DNA of 64,000 bases from CADCVT01 sp036389485 (GTDB lineage Bacteria > Actinomycetota > Thermoleophilia > Solirubrobacterales > Solirubrobacteraceae), in contig DASVPR010000061.1 in NCBI GenBank assembly GCA_036389485.1, forward strand, positions 40,054 through 104,053, in the 5' to 3' direction. The notes under the pieces were generated by a model. It searched no databases. It was not told the DNA's origin and saw only the letters and a program-made list of their open reading frames with translations. Numbering within the stretch: the first letter of the stretch is position 1; each line of letters begins with the position of its first letter. Positions 39,325-47,814 of the stretch are shown piece by piece. A program made the translations under genes and the position numbers.

Positions 39325-40023
39325 ATGGCGAGCGCCCTCAGGATCCTGGTCGTCGACGACGAGGCGGACCTCCGCGAGCTGCTGAAGCGCTCGTTCGCGC
39401 GCGAGGGCCACGAGGTCGTCGCGGTGCCGGACGGCGAGGAGGCGCTCCAGCACGCCTCGGGCGACGGCTTCGACGTGGTTCTGCTCGACGTCGCTCTCGG
39501 CCCGGGCCCGTCCGGCTACGACGTCGCCCGCGAGCTGCGCGCCCAGCGCAACGTCGTGCCGATCATCATGCTCACCGCGCTCGACTCCGAGGCCGACGCG
39601 GTCCAGGGACTCGAGGCCGGCGCCGACGACTACGTCACGAAGCCGTTCGGGCTCGCCGAGCTGCGCAGCCGTATCCGCGCTGTGCTGCGCCGAGCGGGCG
39701 GGCGGGTGCTCGACGACGGGTCGCTCGTGACGGTCGGGCCGATGTCGCTCGACCGCCGCAAGCGTGCTGTGACCGTCCGCGGCGAGCCCGTCAAGCTGAC
39801 CTTCAGCGAGTTCGAGCTGCTCGCGTGCCTGCTCTCCTCCCCCGGCCGGCTCTTCAACCGCCAGGAGCTGCTGCGCGCGATCTGGGGCGACAGCGCCTAC
39901 CGCGACCCGCGCGCGATCGACGTCCACATCCGCCACCTGCGCGAGAAGCTCGAGGAGCGCCCGGAGGAGCCCGAGCTGATCCTGACCGTCCGCGGCGCGG
40001 GGTACCGCTTCCAGGCGCCGTAG
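39325..40023 (+). CDS. OmpR/PhoB-family response regulator
   Basis: The 232-residue protein has a receiver domain (ILVVDDEADLRELL, phospho-Asp in VVLLDVALGPG, Thr in IIMLTALDSE, Lys in VTKPFGLAEL). A winged-helix effector domain follows (FSEFELLACLLSSPGRLFNR, IDVHIRHLREKLE, VRGAGYRF). It works with the kinase 9 nt downstream. TAGCAT lies 9 nt before the ATG, suggesting a leaderless operon. Confidence 0.95.
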   Translation: MASALRILVVDDEADLRELLKRSFAREGHEVVAVPDGEEALQHASGDGFDVVLLDVALGPGPSGYDVARELRAQRNVVPIIMLTALDSEADAVQGLEAGADDYVTKPFGLAELRSRIRAVLRRAGGRVLDDGSLVTVGPMSLDRRKRAVTVRGEPVKLTFSEFELLACLLSSPGRLFNRQELLRAIWGDSAYRDPRAIDVHIRHLREKLEERPEEPELILTVRGAGYRFQAP

Positions 40024-40032
40024 GAGTCGCCG

Positions 40033-41466
40033 ATGCGCCGGCCGTACGGGCTCCGCCCCCGCCTCCTCGCCGCGCTGGTGCTCACGAGCGCGGTCACGCT
40101 CGTCGCCGCGGCGCTGACCCTGTTCGGCCCGCTCCAGGACCGGCTGCGCGACGAGAGCGCGCGCAGCCTGCAGGCCGCGGTGCTCGCCGCGCGGCCCACG
40201 CTCGAGGGGAACCTCCGCCGCGGGCAGTACGGCGACGCCGTCAGCCTCAGCCGGCGCACCGGCGCACGCGTGATCCTCTACGACACCGGGCCGGGCCGCG
40301 ACGAGGGGAGGCTCTACGACAGCGAGACCGACCCGATCCCGGTCCCCCCGTCGGTCTACCGGACGCTCATCGACACGCGCACGCACCGGACCACGAGCGC
40401 CGACGACGTCACGGTCACCGCGCTGTTGCGCGACCGGCGCGGCGGGCCGGCCGGGGTCGTCGCCGCGATCGAGCCGCAGACCGACGTCGGCGAGACGGTC
40501 GACCAGGTGCGCGCGGCGTTCCTCACCGCCGCGCTCGTCGGGCTCATCGTCGCGCTCGTGCTCGGCGGCGGGCTGGCGAGCGCGCTCCTGCGGCGGCTCG
40601 AGCGGCTGCGCGAGTCCGCGGTGCTGACCTCGCAGGGGCTGGCGGCGCCGCCCCCGGCCGACGACTCGCGCGACGAGGTCGGCGACCTCGCCCGCGCGCT
40701 CGCGACGATGCACGCGTCGCTGCGCCGTCAGGAGGAGGCGCGACGGGCGTTCGTCGCGACCGCGTCGCACGAGCTGCGCACGCCGCTGACCCTGCTGCAG
40801 GGGATGCTCGAGCTGCTCGACGAGGACCTCGCGGAGGGGCGCGTCGACCTCGACGACGCCCACGCGCAGATCGCCGGCGCGAAGCGGCAGCTGCGGCGCC
40901 TCGAGCACCTCGCGTCCGATCTCCTCGACCTGTCTCGGCTCGACGCCGAGGCGCCGCTGCGCTCCGAGCCGGTCGAGCTCGGCGAGCTGACCCGCGCCGT
41001 CGCCGCGGAGTTCGAGCGGCGCGCGGCCGACCGCGGGCTGAGCATCGAGGTCGTCCCGCCGATTGCGCCGTGCTGGGCCAGGGGCGACCCCGGCGCCGTC
41101 GCGCGCATCGTCCGGATCCTGCTCGACAACGCCCTGCGCTTCGCCCCGCCGGAGCGCCCCGTCCGCGTCGCGGCGGCCTACCACGGCGAGAGCGCGACGA
41201 TCGAGGTCGCCGACGCCGGCCCGGGCGTTCCGGAGGCCGAGCGCGACCTGATCTTCGAGCGCTTCCAGCGCGGCAGCTCGACCGGAGGCGAGGAGGGCTT
41301 CGGCCTCGGCCTCGCGATCGGCCGCGAGCTCGCCCGCCGCCTAGGAGGCGACCTCACCCTCGCAGACTCCGACGCCCCGGGCGCCCGCTTCGTCCTCAGC
41401 CTCCCGATCGAGCTCCCGGCCGGAGGCCGAGACGAGCCCGCGCCCGCCGAGCCGCTCCCCGCATGA
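40033..41466 (+). CDS. Sensor histidine kinase
   Basis: The 477-residue membrane kinase has two helices flanking an extracellular sensor (residues ~12-35 and ~160-185), then HAMP. The H box is ATASHELRTPLTLL with His246, the N box IVRILLDNALRFA, the G1 box VADAGPGVPEAERD and the G2 box GFGLGLAIGRELA. It should phosphorylate the preceding response regulator. The signal is unknown. Confidence 0.94.
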   Translation: MRRPYGLRPRLLAALVLTSAVTLVAAALTLFGPLQDRLRDESARSLQAAVLAARPTLEGNLRRGQYGDAVSLSRRTGARVILYDTGPGRDEGRLYDSETDPIPVPPSVYRTLIDTRTHRTTSADDVTVTALLRDRRGGPAGVVAAIEPQTDVGETVDQVRAAFLTAALVGLIVALVLGGGLASALLRRLERLRESAVLTSQGLAAPPPADDSRDEVGDLARALATMHASLRRQEEARRAFVATASHELRTPLTLLQGMLELLDEDLAEGRVDLDDAHAQIAGAKRQLRRLEHLASDLLDLSRLDAEAPLRSEPVELGELTRAVAAEFERRAADRGLSIEVVPPIAPCWARGDPGAVARIVRILLDNALRFAPPERPVRVAAAYHGESATIEVADAGPGVPEAERDLIFERFQRGSSTGGEEGFGLGLAIGRELARRLGGDLTLADSDAPGARFVLSLPIELPAGGRDEPAPAEPLPA

Positions 41467-41523
41467 CGGGGGTGTGTCACGTTCGACGCGCTATACGACG
41501 CCTAGGTGGATCACCTCGCCGGC

Positions 41524-43059
41524 CTAGGCCGCTTCGCGCAGCTCGGCCTCGAGGGCGGGCGTGGTCGGGACCTTCTTGTACGGCTGCTGCGCGTCCGCGT
41601 CGGTCTCCTCCTCGTGGTACGCGCTCTCGACGTTGACCGCCCAGATGTCGTGGTCGGTGTCGCCGATGAGGTTCTCGACGGCGCGCATCGCGCTGAGCAT
41701 CGAGTGATCCGAGTTGTTGTACCGATGGAGCCCGTTGCGGCCGACCTGGACGAGGCCCCGGATCGGGTCGAGCCACTCGCGGATCTTCTCGACCCGCTCG
41801 GCGTACTCGGCGTCGTACATCGGGTACGCGAGCGGGACCCGCACGACGTGGCCGCGGCGGACCTTCTCCGGCGTCGCGAGGCCGAGCTGGTGCAGCTCGC
41901 GGGTGGCGAGCGCGACGAGGTCGTCGTCCGACATGGTCCACAGGTCGTCGCCGCGGAAGCAGAAGTACTCCAGGCCGACGCACGCGGTGTCCGGGTCCGG
42001 GACCATCCACGGGCTCCACGACCGGTAGTTCTGGATGCGCCCGACGCGCACGCCCTCCTCGTGGATGTAGATCCAGTTGTCGGGGAAGAGATCCTCGCCG
42101 TCGAGCACGAGCGCGACGGTCAGGAAGTCGCGGTAGCGCAGGCCCTGGCCGGCGTCGCGGACCGAGGCCGGCGCGGCCGGCGAGGCGATGCGCACCGTGT
42201 CGCGCAGCGGCAGCGACGAGACGACGGCGCGCGGCTCGATGACCTCGTCGCCGGCGTGGATCGCCTTGACCCGGTCGCCGTCGAGCTCGATGCGCTCGAC
42301 CGGCATCGAGAGCCGGACCTCGCCGCCCATCTCCTCGATGCGCGCGGTCATCGTCTCCCACATCTGGCCGGGGCCGTACCGCGGGTACTGGAACCTGTCG
42401 ATCAGCGACTTGATCTTGTTGCCTTTGTTCCCGAAGAACGCGGCCTTCGCCGCGCTGAAGAACGAGAGCCCCTTGATGCGCTGGGCCGCCCACTCGGCGC
42501 GGATCTCGGTCGTCGGGACGCCCCACACCTTCTCGGTGTAGCCCTTGAAGAAGTGCTTGTAGAGCCGCTTGCCGAAGCGGTTGGAGACCCACTCCTCGAA
42601 GTTGTCCTCGCGCCCCTTCGGCTTGACCTGCGCGACCAGGTAGGAGACGCCGCACAGGAAGAGCTCGATCGGCCCGAGCTTCTTGATGACGTCGGTGCCC
42701 TTGAGCGGGTAGTCGAGGTACTTGCCGTTCCAGAAGATGCGCGACATCCGCGGGCGCAGCAGGAACTCGTCGCCCATGATCTCCAGCCAGAGGTCGTTGA
42801 CCTCCTTGGCCTTCGTGAAGAAGCGGTGGCCGCCGAGGTCGAAGCGGTAGCCGTCGGGGTCGACGACCGTCTTCGCGAGACCGCCCACCTGCTCGTCGGC
42901 CTCGAAGACGATCACGCGCCGGCCCGACTTGGCCAGCAGGTAGCCCGCGGTCAGCCCCGCGGGACCACCACCGATCACGACGTACGGCTTCGGCGCCCGC
43001 GAGCCCTCGCCGACGGCGACGTCTCCGGGCAGCGCAGGGAACTCAGCGGTCGTTGCCAT
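41524..43059 (-). CDS. FAD-dependent oxidoreductase, UDP-galactopyranose-mutase-like
   Basis: The 511-residue protein has an N-terminal FAD motif (YVVIGGGPAGLTAGYLLAKSG, FEADEQVGGLAKT), then FDLGGHRFFTKAKEVNDLW and GYTEKVWGVPTTEI. It ends in a C-terminal GRNGLHRYNNSDHSMLSAM segment. This arrangement is seen in GLF-like proteins near surface-polysaccharide genes and in protoporphyrinogen-oxidase-like proteins; which reaction it performs is open. Three 10-bp direct repeats stand upstream, so it is probably regulated by a response regulator. ATG 43059 is chosen; an ATG 18 nt upstream is also in frame. Confidence 0.8.
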   Translation of the reverse strand: MATTAEFPALPGDVAVGEGSRAPKPYVVIGGGPAGLTAGYLLAKSGRRVIVFEADEQVGGLAKTVVDPDGYRFDLGGHRFFTKAKEVNDLWLEIMGDEFLLRPRMSRIFWNGKYLDYPLKGTDVIKKLGPIELFLCGVSYLVAQVKPKGREDNFEEWVSNRFGKRLYKHFFKGYTEKVWGVPTTEIRAEWAAQRIKGLSFFSAAKAAFFGNKGNKIKSLIDRFQYPRYGPGQMWETMTARIEEMGGEVRLSMPVERIELDGDRVKAIHAGDEVIEPRAVVSSLPLRDTVRIASPAAPASVRDAGQGLRYRDFLTVALVLDGEDLFPDNWIYIHEEGVRVGRIQNYRSWSPWMVPDPDTACVGLEYFCFRGDDLWTMSDDDLVALATRELHQLGLATPEKVRRGHVVRVPLAYPMYDAEYAERVEKIREWLDPIRGLVQVGRNGLHRYNNSDHSMLSAMRAVENLIGDTDHDIWAVNVESAYHEEETDADAQQPYKKVPTTPALEAELREAA

Positions 43060-43096
43060 GGCCCCCACCCTGCCCACGATCCGCCGATTTTCCAGC

Positions 43097-43126
43097 GGTC
43101 GCTAACGCTCCCTAACGTTCGCTAAC
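43097..43126 (-). promoter_or_regulatory. Three contiguous 10-bp direct repeats
   Basis: Read on the minus strand: GTTAGCGAAC, GTTAGGGAGC, GTTAGCGACC, with no gaps. One helical turn per repeat is the usual layout for head-to-tail binding of OmpR/PhoB-type regulators, one of which is encoded at 39325-40023. They end 38 bp before the flavoprotein ATG. Confidence 0.65.
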
Positions 43127-43138
43127 CGATACGGCGGC

Positions 43139-44443
43139 TCAGAAGCCGAGCGGGACCCGCTCGCGCCACGTCCGGCCGCCCCTGAGGCGTGCGGTGACGA
43201 GCACGTCGCCCCCCGGGAAGTCACCGTCGTAGACGGCCAGGATCACGTGCCCGACCGGCGAGGGGATCAGGGTCCGCACGTCCCGCGGGGTCTGCAGCGT
43301 CACCCGCTCGACGGCGGGGTGACACTGCGCGCGGATCGTCGTGCGGCCGGCGAGGAGGCGCCGCTCGATCCGCGCCCGGCGCAGGAACAGGTCGTTGCCC
43401 TCGAGCTCCTCCGCGTTCCGGAAGCCGGTGCCGACGTCGCACGCCCGCTCGGGCGTCGGGGCGGTGTCGAGCGGGCGGCAGGCCTGGCCCGACAGCGTCT
43501 CGCCGCCGTAGAACAGGCCGAGCGCGAGGTCGACTCCCCCGATCCGGTCGCCGACGACCTGCCCCTCGCCACCGCCGCACGGCTGACCCTCGCGCGTCTC
43601 GGCCACGAGGATCCCGTATCCGGGCCCTCCGGCCGGATCGGGAGCGCGGGCCTCGATGCGCTCGGTGCCCGGGATCGGCGTGGGAAACCGCAGGCCGTGC
43701 CCTCCGCCGAGCTCGCCCGGCGAGGGAGCCCGGCGCCCGCCGAGCGGCACGGTGCGCCCGCCGAGGAGGAGTCGTGCGTCGTCGCGCGGCCGGTCGTCCG
43801 CGCCGCCGACGCGAAGGAACGCGCCGAACCGCGTCGCGGCGGGCCCGTCGTTGCCGAAGCCGGCCACGCGCACCTCGGTCGCCCCCGGCGCCAGCCCCCA
43901 CACGATCGTCGCCGCCGGCTCGGGCGCGGCCGGGTCCTCGATGCGCAGCGTCGTCTCGATCCGGGCCTCCGGCTCCGGGCGCCTGCGCGATGTGCACTGC
44001 ACCAGCCGGTCCTCGAGACCGATGCGGCGGAAGCGCCCGTCGCCGAACACCCAGCCGAACGCACCGTCCCGCAGGCGCCCGACCTGTGCACAGCGGTTCC
44101 GGCCGACGATCAGTCCGCGGCGCAGCGACCGGGCCGGGCGCCGCAACGAGATCCGCTCGGCGTCGAAGACCTTGACCGCCCACGCGGGGCCGCCGGCCGG
44201 GTCGGGGACGCGGACGGCGATCTTCGGGCGGTGGACGCGGTAGTGCACGCGCGACGGGTCGTAGCGGCCGTCCGGCAGGCGACCGGGGTGCCGCTGCGGC
44301 GCGGCGATCGGCACCGGTCGGGGGTCGCCGGAGCGCGCGGTCGCCGCAACCGGCCGCGACTCGTCGTCGGCGGCCACCGCGGCGGCCACGGCGCCCGCGA
44401 GCGCTCCCGCCACCAGCGCGGCCACGACGGCGCGACGCCTCAT
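43139..44443 (-). CDS. Secreted protein, paralogue of its neighbour, in an ECF module
   Basis: The 434-residue protein has a signal peptide (VVAALVAGALAGAVAAAVAA) and no other membrane helix. Its first domain contains WAVKVFDAERISLRRP, CAQVGRLRDGAFGWVFGDGR and a Cys (LVQC), closely patterned like the neighbour at 44440-45636. A second domain carries more cysteines (GQPCGGGEG, GQACRPL, RACDVG, AQCHP). The start overlaps the previous stop (ATGA). Family not recognised. Confidence 0.75.
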   Translation of the reverse strand: MRRRAVVAALVAGALAGAVAAAVAADDESRPVAATARSGDPRPVPIAAPQRHPGRLPDGRYDPSRVHYRVHRPKIAVRVPDPAGGPAWAVKVFDAERISLRRPARSLRRGLIVGRNRCAQVGRLRDGAFGWVFGDGRFRRIGLEDRLVQCTSRRRPEPEARIETTLRIEDPAAPEPAATIVWGLAPGATEVRVAGFGNDGPAATRFGAFLRVGGADDRPRDDARLLLGGRTVPLGGRRAPSPGELGGGHGLRFPTPIPGTERIEARAPDPAGGPGYGILVAETREGQPCGGGEGQVVGDRIGGVDLALGLFYGGETLSGQACRPLDTAPTPERACDVGTGFRNAEELEGNDLFLRRARIERRLLAGRTTIRAQCHPAVERVTLQTPRDVRTLIPSPVGHVILAVYDGDFPGGDVLVTARLRGGRTWRERVPLGF

Positions 44444-45636
44444 CCCAGCGCCCTCCTGGCGCTCAGCGTCCCGAACGACGGGCCGTACCGGCGCCCGTCG
44501 ACCTCGACCGCGACCGTCGCCGGGTGCGTGCGCGTCGGCAGGAGGACGAGGAACGCCCCGTTGAGCTTCGGACGCGTCACGACCCGCGCGCCCGGCGCGG
44601 TCACCACGATCCTGCGGTGCCCGCGCGCGCTGCCGTAGACCGCGACGCGCGGCGGGTGGCCGTTCCAGTCGCCGGTCCGTAGGGCGTCGAAGGCGTCGCT
44701 GTCGCCGTGGATGCGGCGCGTGGCGAAGAAGAGCGACTCCTGCCGCACGTCGGGGCCGGCCGGCTGCCAGCCGCACACGGGGGGCGACGAGGCCGTCGGC
44801 TCGCCCGGCACCACGCGAGCGGTGCGGAACTGCACGCAGGTCGGCTGGCGCGCGGGCGCCCTACGCGGCCCGCGCGGCGCCGGGCGGCCGACGCCGTAGG
44901 ACTCGAGCTTCCAGGCGCGGCCGCCGAACGGGTCCGGGACCACGAATCGACCGATGGCGAACGCGTAGCGGCGGGTGCTTCCGTCGCGGCGCCGGAGGGT
45001 CACCATGGGCTGGTTGTCCTCGGGACAGCCGACGAGGACCGCGAGGAACGCGCCCTCCTCGGTGTGCGCGACCTCGCGCGGACGACCGCCGCGGGAGGCC
45101 ACGGCGACGCTCTCGACGTCCTCCCCGGCCACGCCGTTGACGACGGTCCGCACGGCCGCGGTGCGCCGCGCCGCGAAGACGCGCGTCCCCAGCATCGCCC
45201 CCTCCTCGCCGCACGTGTCGGTGTTCGCCTCCGGAAGGCCGCGGAAGCGCCCGTCGAGCCCTACGAGGCCGAACTCCTCGCGACGGACCTGTCCGACCGT
45301 CGTGCACAGCAGCCCCGCCTGCGACCGCGAGAGGCGCAGCGCCCACGGCGGCGCGGAGCGGCCGGGATCGGCCGCGCGCAGCTCGACGACGCGGCTCGTT
45401 CCGGGCTCGACTCGCTGCGCGGGGTCCACGTCCTCGTCCGCGAACGGCGCGATCGAGCTCGAGCGCAGCGCGAGATAGGTTCCGCCGCCGGCGGTGCCCG
45501 CGACGGTCAGGACGAGCGCGGCGGCGAGCGCGAGCGCGGCGCCGCGCGGGCGACCTCGCGCGGGACGCTCCCGCTCCGCCAGCGACTCCGCCGCGCGGAC
45601 GAGGTCGCGTTCGAGGTCGTCGAAGAACCGGCTCAC
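44440..45636 (-). CDS. Membrane-anchored partner of an ECF sigma factor, unknown family
   Basis: The 398-residue protein starts with a short cytoplasmic helix (SRFFDDLERDLVRAAESLAE) and one membrane helix (AALALAAALVLTVAGTAGGG). An extracellular domain with paired cysteines follows. The segment PPWALRLSRSQAG, then CTTVGQVRREEFGLVGLDGR, matches the pattern of the downstream product, so the two are paralogues. GTG 45636 overlaps the sigma-factor stop. By position it would be the anti-sigma factor and sensor, but it lacks a zinc motif. Confidence 0.75.
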   Translation of the reverse strand: MSRFFDDLERDLVRAAESLAERERPARGRPRGAALALAAALVLTVAGTAGGGTYLALRSSSIAPFADEDVDPAQRVEPGTSRVVELRAADPGRSAPPWALRLSRSQAGLLCTTVGQVRREEFGLVGLDGRFRGLPEANTDTCGEEGAMLGTRVFAARRTAAVRTVVNGVAGEDVESVAVASRGGRPREVAHTEEGAFLAVLVGCPEDNQPMVTLRRRDGSTRRYAFAIGRFVVPDPFGGRAWKLESYGVGRPAPRGPRRAPARQPTCVQFRTARVVPGEPTASSPPVCGWQPAGPDVRQESLFFATRRIHGDSDAFDALRTGDWNGHPPRVAVYGSARGHRRIVVTAPGARVVTRPKLNGAFLVLLPTRTHPATVAVEVDGRRYGPSFGTLSARRALG

Positions 45637-46235
45637 GCCGCGGCCCCCATCCTGCGCCGCAGCGCCCGCAGGCCGCGCGAGACCCTCTGCCGGACGACGG
45701 ACTCCGAGCAGCGCCACTCGGCCGCGATCTCCCGGTAGTCGCGCTCGTCGACGACCCGCGCGACGAGCGCCGCGCGCTGCTCGGGCGGAAGGTCCGCCAG
45801 CATCGCGCCGAGGTCGCCGGCCATGCGCTCGGCGTCGAGCAGCTCCTCGGCGCGCTCGAGCTCCGGGTCGCTCAGCTCGCGGAGCGGCAGGCCCAGCTCG
45901 CGGCGGGAGCGGTCGGCAGCGGCCCCGCGCCGCGCGGAGTCCGCGAGCTTGTGCTGCGCGATCGCGAACAGCCAGCCGCGGCCGGCGCCCGCCTGCGGCT
46001 CGTAGCGCGGCAGCGACTGCAGCGCGGCCGCGAACGTCTCGGCCGCCAGGTCGGCGGCGAGGTCGCGGCGGCCGGTGCGGTGGAGGAGGTAGGCGAGCAC
46101 GGAGCGCAGATGTCGGCGGTAGAACGTGGCGAACGCCTCGGGGTCGTCCGCGGTGGCCGCGAGCAGCTCCTCGTCGGTACGGGGATCGTCGGGCGCACCG
46201 TCCGTTCCATCGCGCGACCCGCGTCGGTGTGACAG
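45633..46235 (-). CDS. ECF sigma factor (CTG start proposed)
   Basis: The product has sigma region 2 (DPEAFATFYRRHLRSVLAYL, LAAETFAAALQSLPRYEP) and region 4 (LPPEQRAALVARVVDERDYR, IAAEWRCSESVVRQRVSRG). The first standard start is GTG 46100, which would delete the first helix of region 2. In-frame sequence with clear sigma coding continues upstream to CTG 46235, 5 nt after the previous gene's stop, giving 200 residues. The next two genes are coupled to it by 4-nt overlaps. Confidence 0.85.
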   Translation of the reverse strand: MSHRRGSRDGTDGAPDDPRTDEELLAATADDPEAFATFYRRHLRSVLAYLLHRTGRRDLAADLAAETFAAALQSLPRYEPQAGAGRGWLFAIAQHKLADSARRGAAADRSRRELGLPLRELSDPELERAEELLDAERMAGDLGAMLADLPPEQRAALVARVVDERDYREIAAEWRCSESVVRQRVSRGLRALRRRMGAAA

Positions 46236-46239
46236 CGCC

Positions 46240-47814
46240 CTAACGCATGCGCCGGTAGACGATCGCGCGGACGCCCTTCGGCAGCCGGTCGTACCCGAAG
46301 ACCGGGACGACCGCCTCGCGGCGGACGCGCGGGTCGGCGTCGAGCTTGCGCTCCCACTGGACGCTGCGCTTGCGCACCAGCGAGGTCCACGGCGCGCCCC
46401 ACTGCGCGGTGCGCAGGATCGGCTGGACGAGGACCAGCTCCTGCCCGACGGCGAGCCGGTCCACCGCGGCGCGCGCGGTCGGCTTCGGCTTCGCGGCGCG
46501 CAGCCTGTCGAGGGCGTCGCGCCAGTCCATCACGCGCGGATCCTCCACCGGGCCCATCGACGTGCCGTACCGCACGCCGTCCGGCAGGTAGTAGGCGAGC
46601 AGCGGCAGCTGCTCGGGGTGCGTGGACACGACGAGGTCGCCGGCGGTGACGAGCGGCTGGATGCTCGCGGCGACCGAGCGCACGTTGCTCTTGGACTGCA
46701 GCTGCGCGCTGCGGTCGTCGAACCAGTACAGGCAGACGAGCACGAAGCAGACGAGCCCGAGGCGGGCCGAGTGCGCGAGCCCGGCCGCCGCGAGCAGCAG
46801 CAGCGGGCCGACGAACGTCGAGAAGTAGCGGTTGGAGAACGCCGGCGAGACCTGCGAGGCGAGGAACGCGAGGAGGATCCCGGCGCCGAGCATGATCCCG
46901 AGCGCCGCGGTCCGCCGCGCGCGCGGCGACGCGTCGCGCACGAGGCCCACGAGCCCGTTCCCCCCGACGAGCAGGATCGCGATCGCGGTGGTGGCCCCGC
47001 CGAGCAGCAGCCCGATCGCGTTCAGCAGCGCGTCGACCGGCGGCGCCTCGGCCCACGGCGCGCCGGTGTGGCGCGCCTGGAAGAGCAGCGTCGGGAGCCA
47101 CGGGAGGTAGGCGACCGCCGCGACCCCGTACCCGATGAGCGCGTCCTTGACGAGCGCGCGCCGATCGGATGGCTCGGCGACCCGGTACAGCCACGCGAGC
47201 GCGACGACGCTCCCCGTCGCGAGGAACAGCCCCCAGTTGTGCGTGTAGATCAGCAGGGTGAGGACGACCGCGAACCACGGCAGCGCACGCCGCTCGCGGT
47301 CGGCGAAGACGCGCAGGAACGTCGCGGCGAGCAGCAGCCCGAGCAGCGCGAGGAGCGCGTACATCCGCGTCTCCTCCGCGTAGTAGGTGAGGAACGGGTT
47401 GATCGCCGCGAGCGCGGCCGCGATCCATCCGGCGCGGTCGCCGAACAGCGTGCGCGCCGCCCAGAACGCGGCGGGCACGGTCGCGACCGCGAAGATCACG
47501 CTCAGCCAGTGCGTCGCGGTCTCGCCGTTGCCGAACACCTCCATCCACACGTGCAGCAGCGCGTAGTAGAGCGGCGGCGAGCCGTCCTGCTCGAGCACGT
47601 TCGGGATGTCGGTCAGGCCGTACGACCCGATCCCGACGCTCAGGCCCTCGTCGATCCAGAACGCGGCGTCGAGCGCGCGCGTGCGCAGGTAGAGCGAGAC
47701 GAGCGCGAGCGCGACGACGCCCGCCGCCGTCGCCGCGACGGGGTGCGCGGCCGCGCGCGCCTGCACCCGCGCGGTGAGCGACTCGATCCGGGGAGGCTGT
47801 GCGACCGAGCTCAT
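46240..47814 (-). CDS. GT39-type membrane glycosyltransferase
   Basis: The 524-residue protein has about ten to twelve membrane helices. It carries the acidic first-loop motif LDAAFWIDEGLSVGIGSYG, then PPLYYALLHVWM and LTYYAEETRMYALL. This is typical of polyprenyl-phosphate-sugar-dependent transferases (mannosyltransferase/ArnT type). It would add a sugar at the outer face of the membrane. Its ATG overlaps the stop of the next upstream membrane protein. Confidence 0.85.
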   Translation of the reverse strand: MSSVAQPPRIESLTARVQARAAAHPVAATAAGVVALALVSLYLRTRALDAAFWIDEGLSVGIGSYGLTDIPNVLEQDGSPPLYYALLHVWMEVFGNGETATHWLSVIFAVATVPAAFWAARTLFGDRAGWIAAALAAINPFLTYYAEETRMYALLALLGLLLAATFLRVFADRERRALPWFAVVLTLLIYTHNWGLFLATGSVVALAWLYRVAEPSDRRALVKDALIGYGVAAVAYLPWLPTLLFQARHTGAPWAEAPPVDALLNAIGLLLGGATTAIAILLVGGNGLVGLVRDASPRARRTAALGIMLGAGILLAFLASQVSPAFSNRYFSTFVGPLLLLAAAGLAHSARLGLVCFVLVCLYWFDDRSAQLQSKSNVRSVAASIQPLVTAGDLVVSTHPEQLPLLAYYLPDGVRYGTSMGPVEDPRVMDWRDALDRLRAAKPKPTARAAVDRLAVGQELVLVQPILRTAQWGAPWTSLVRKRSVQWERKLDADPRVRREAVVPVFGYDRLPKGVRAIVYRRMR

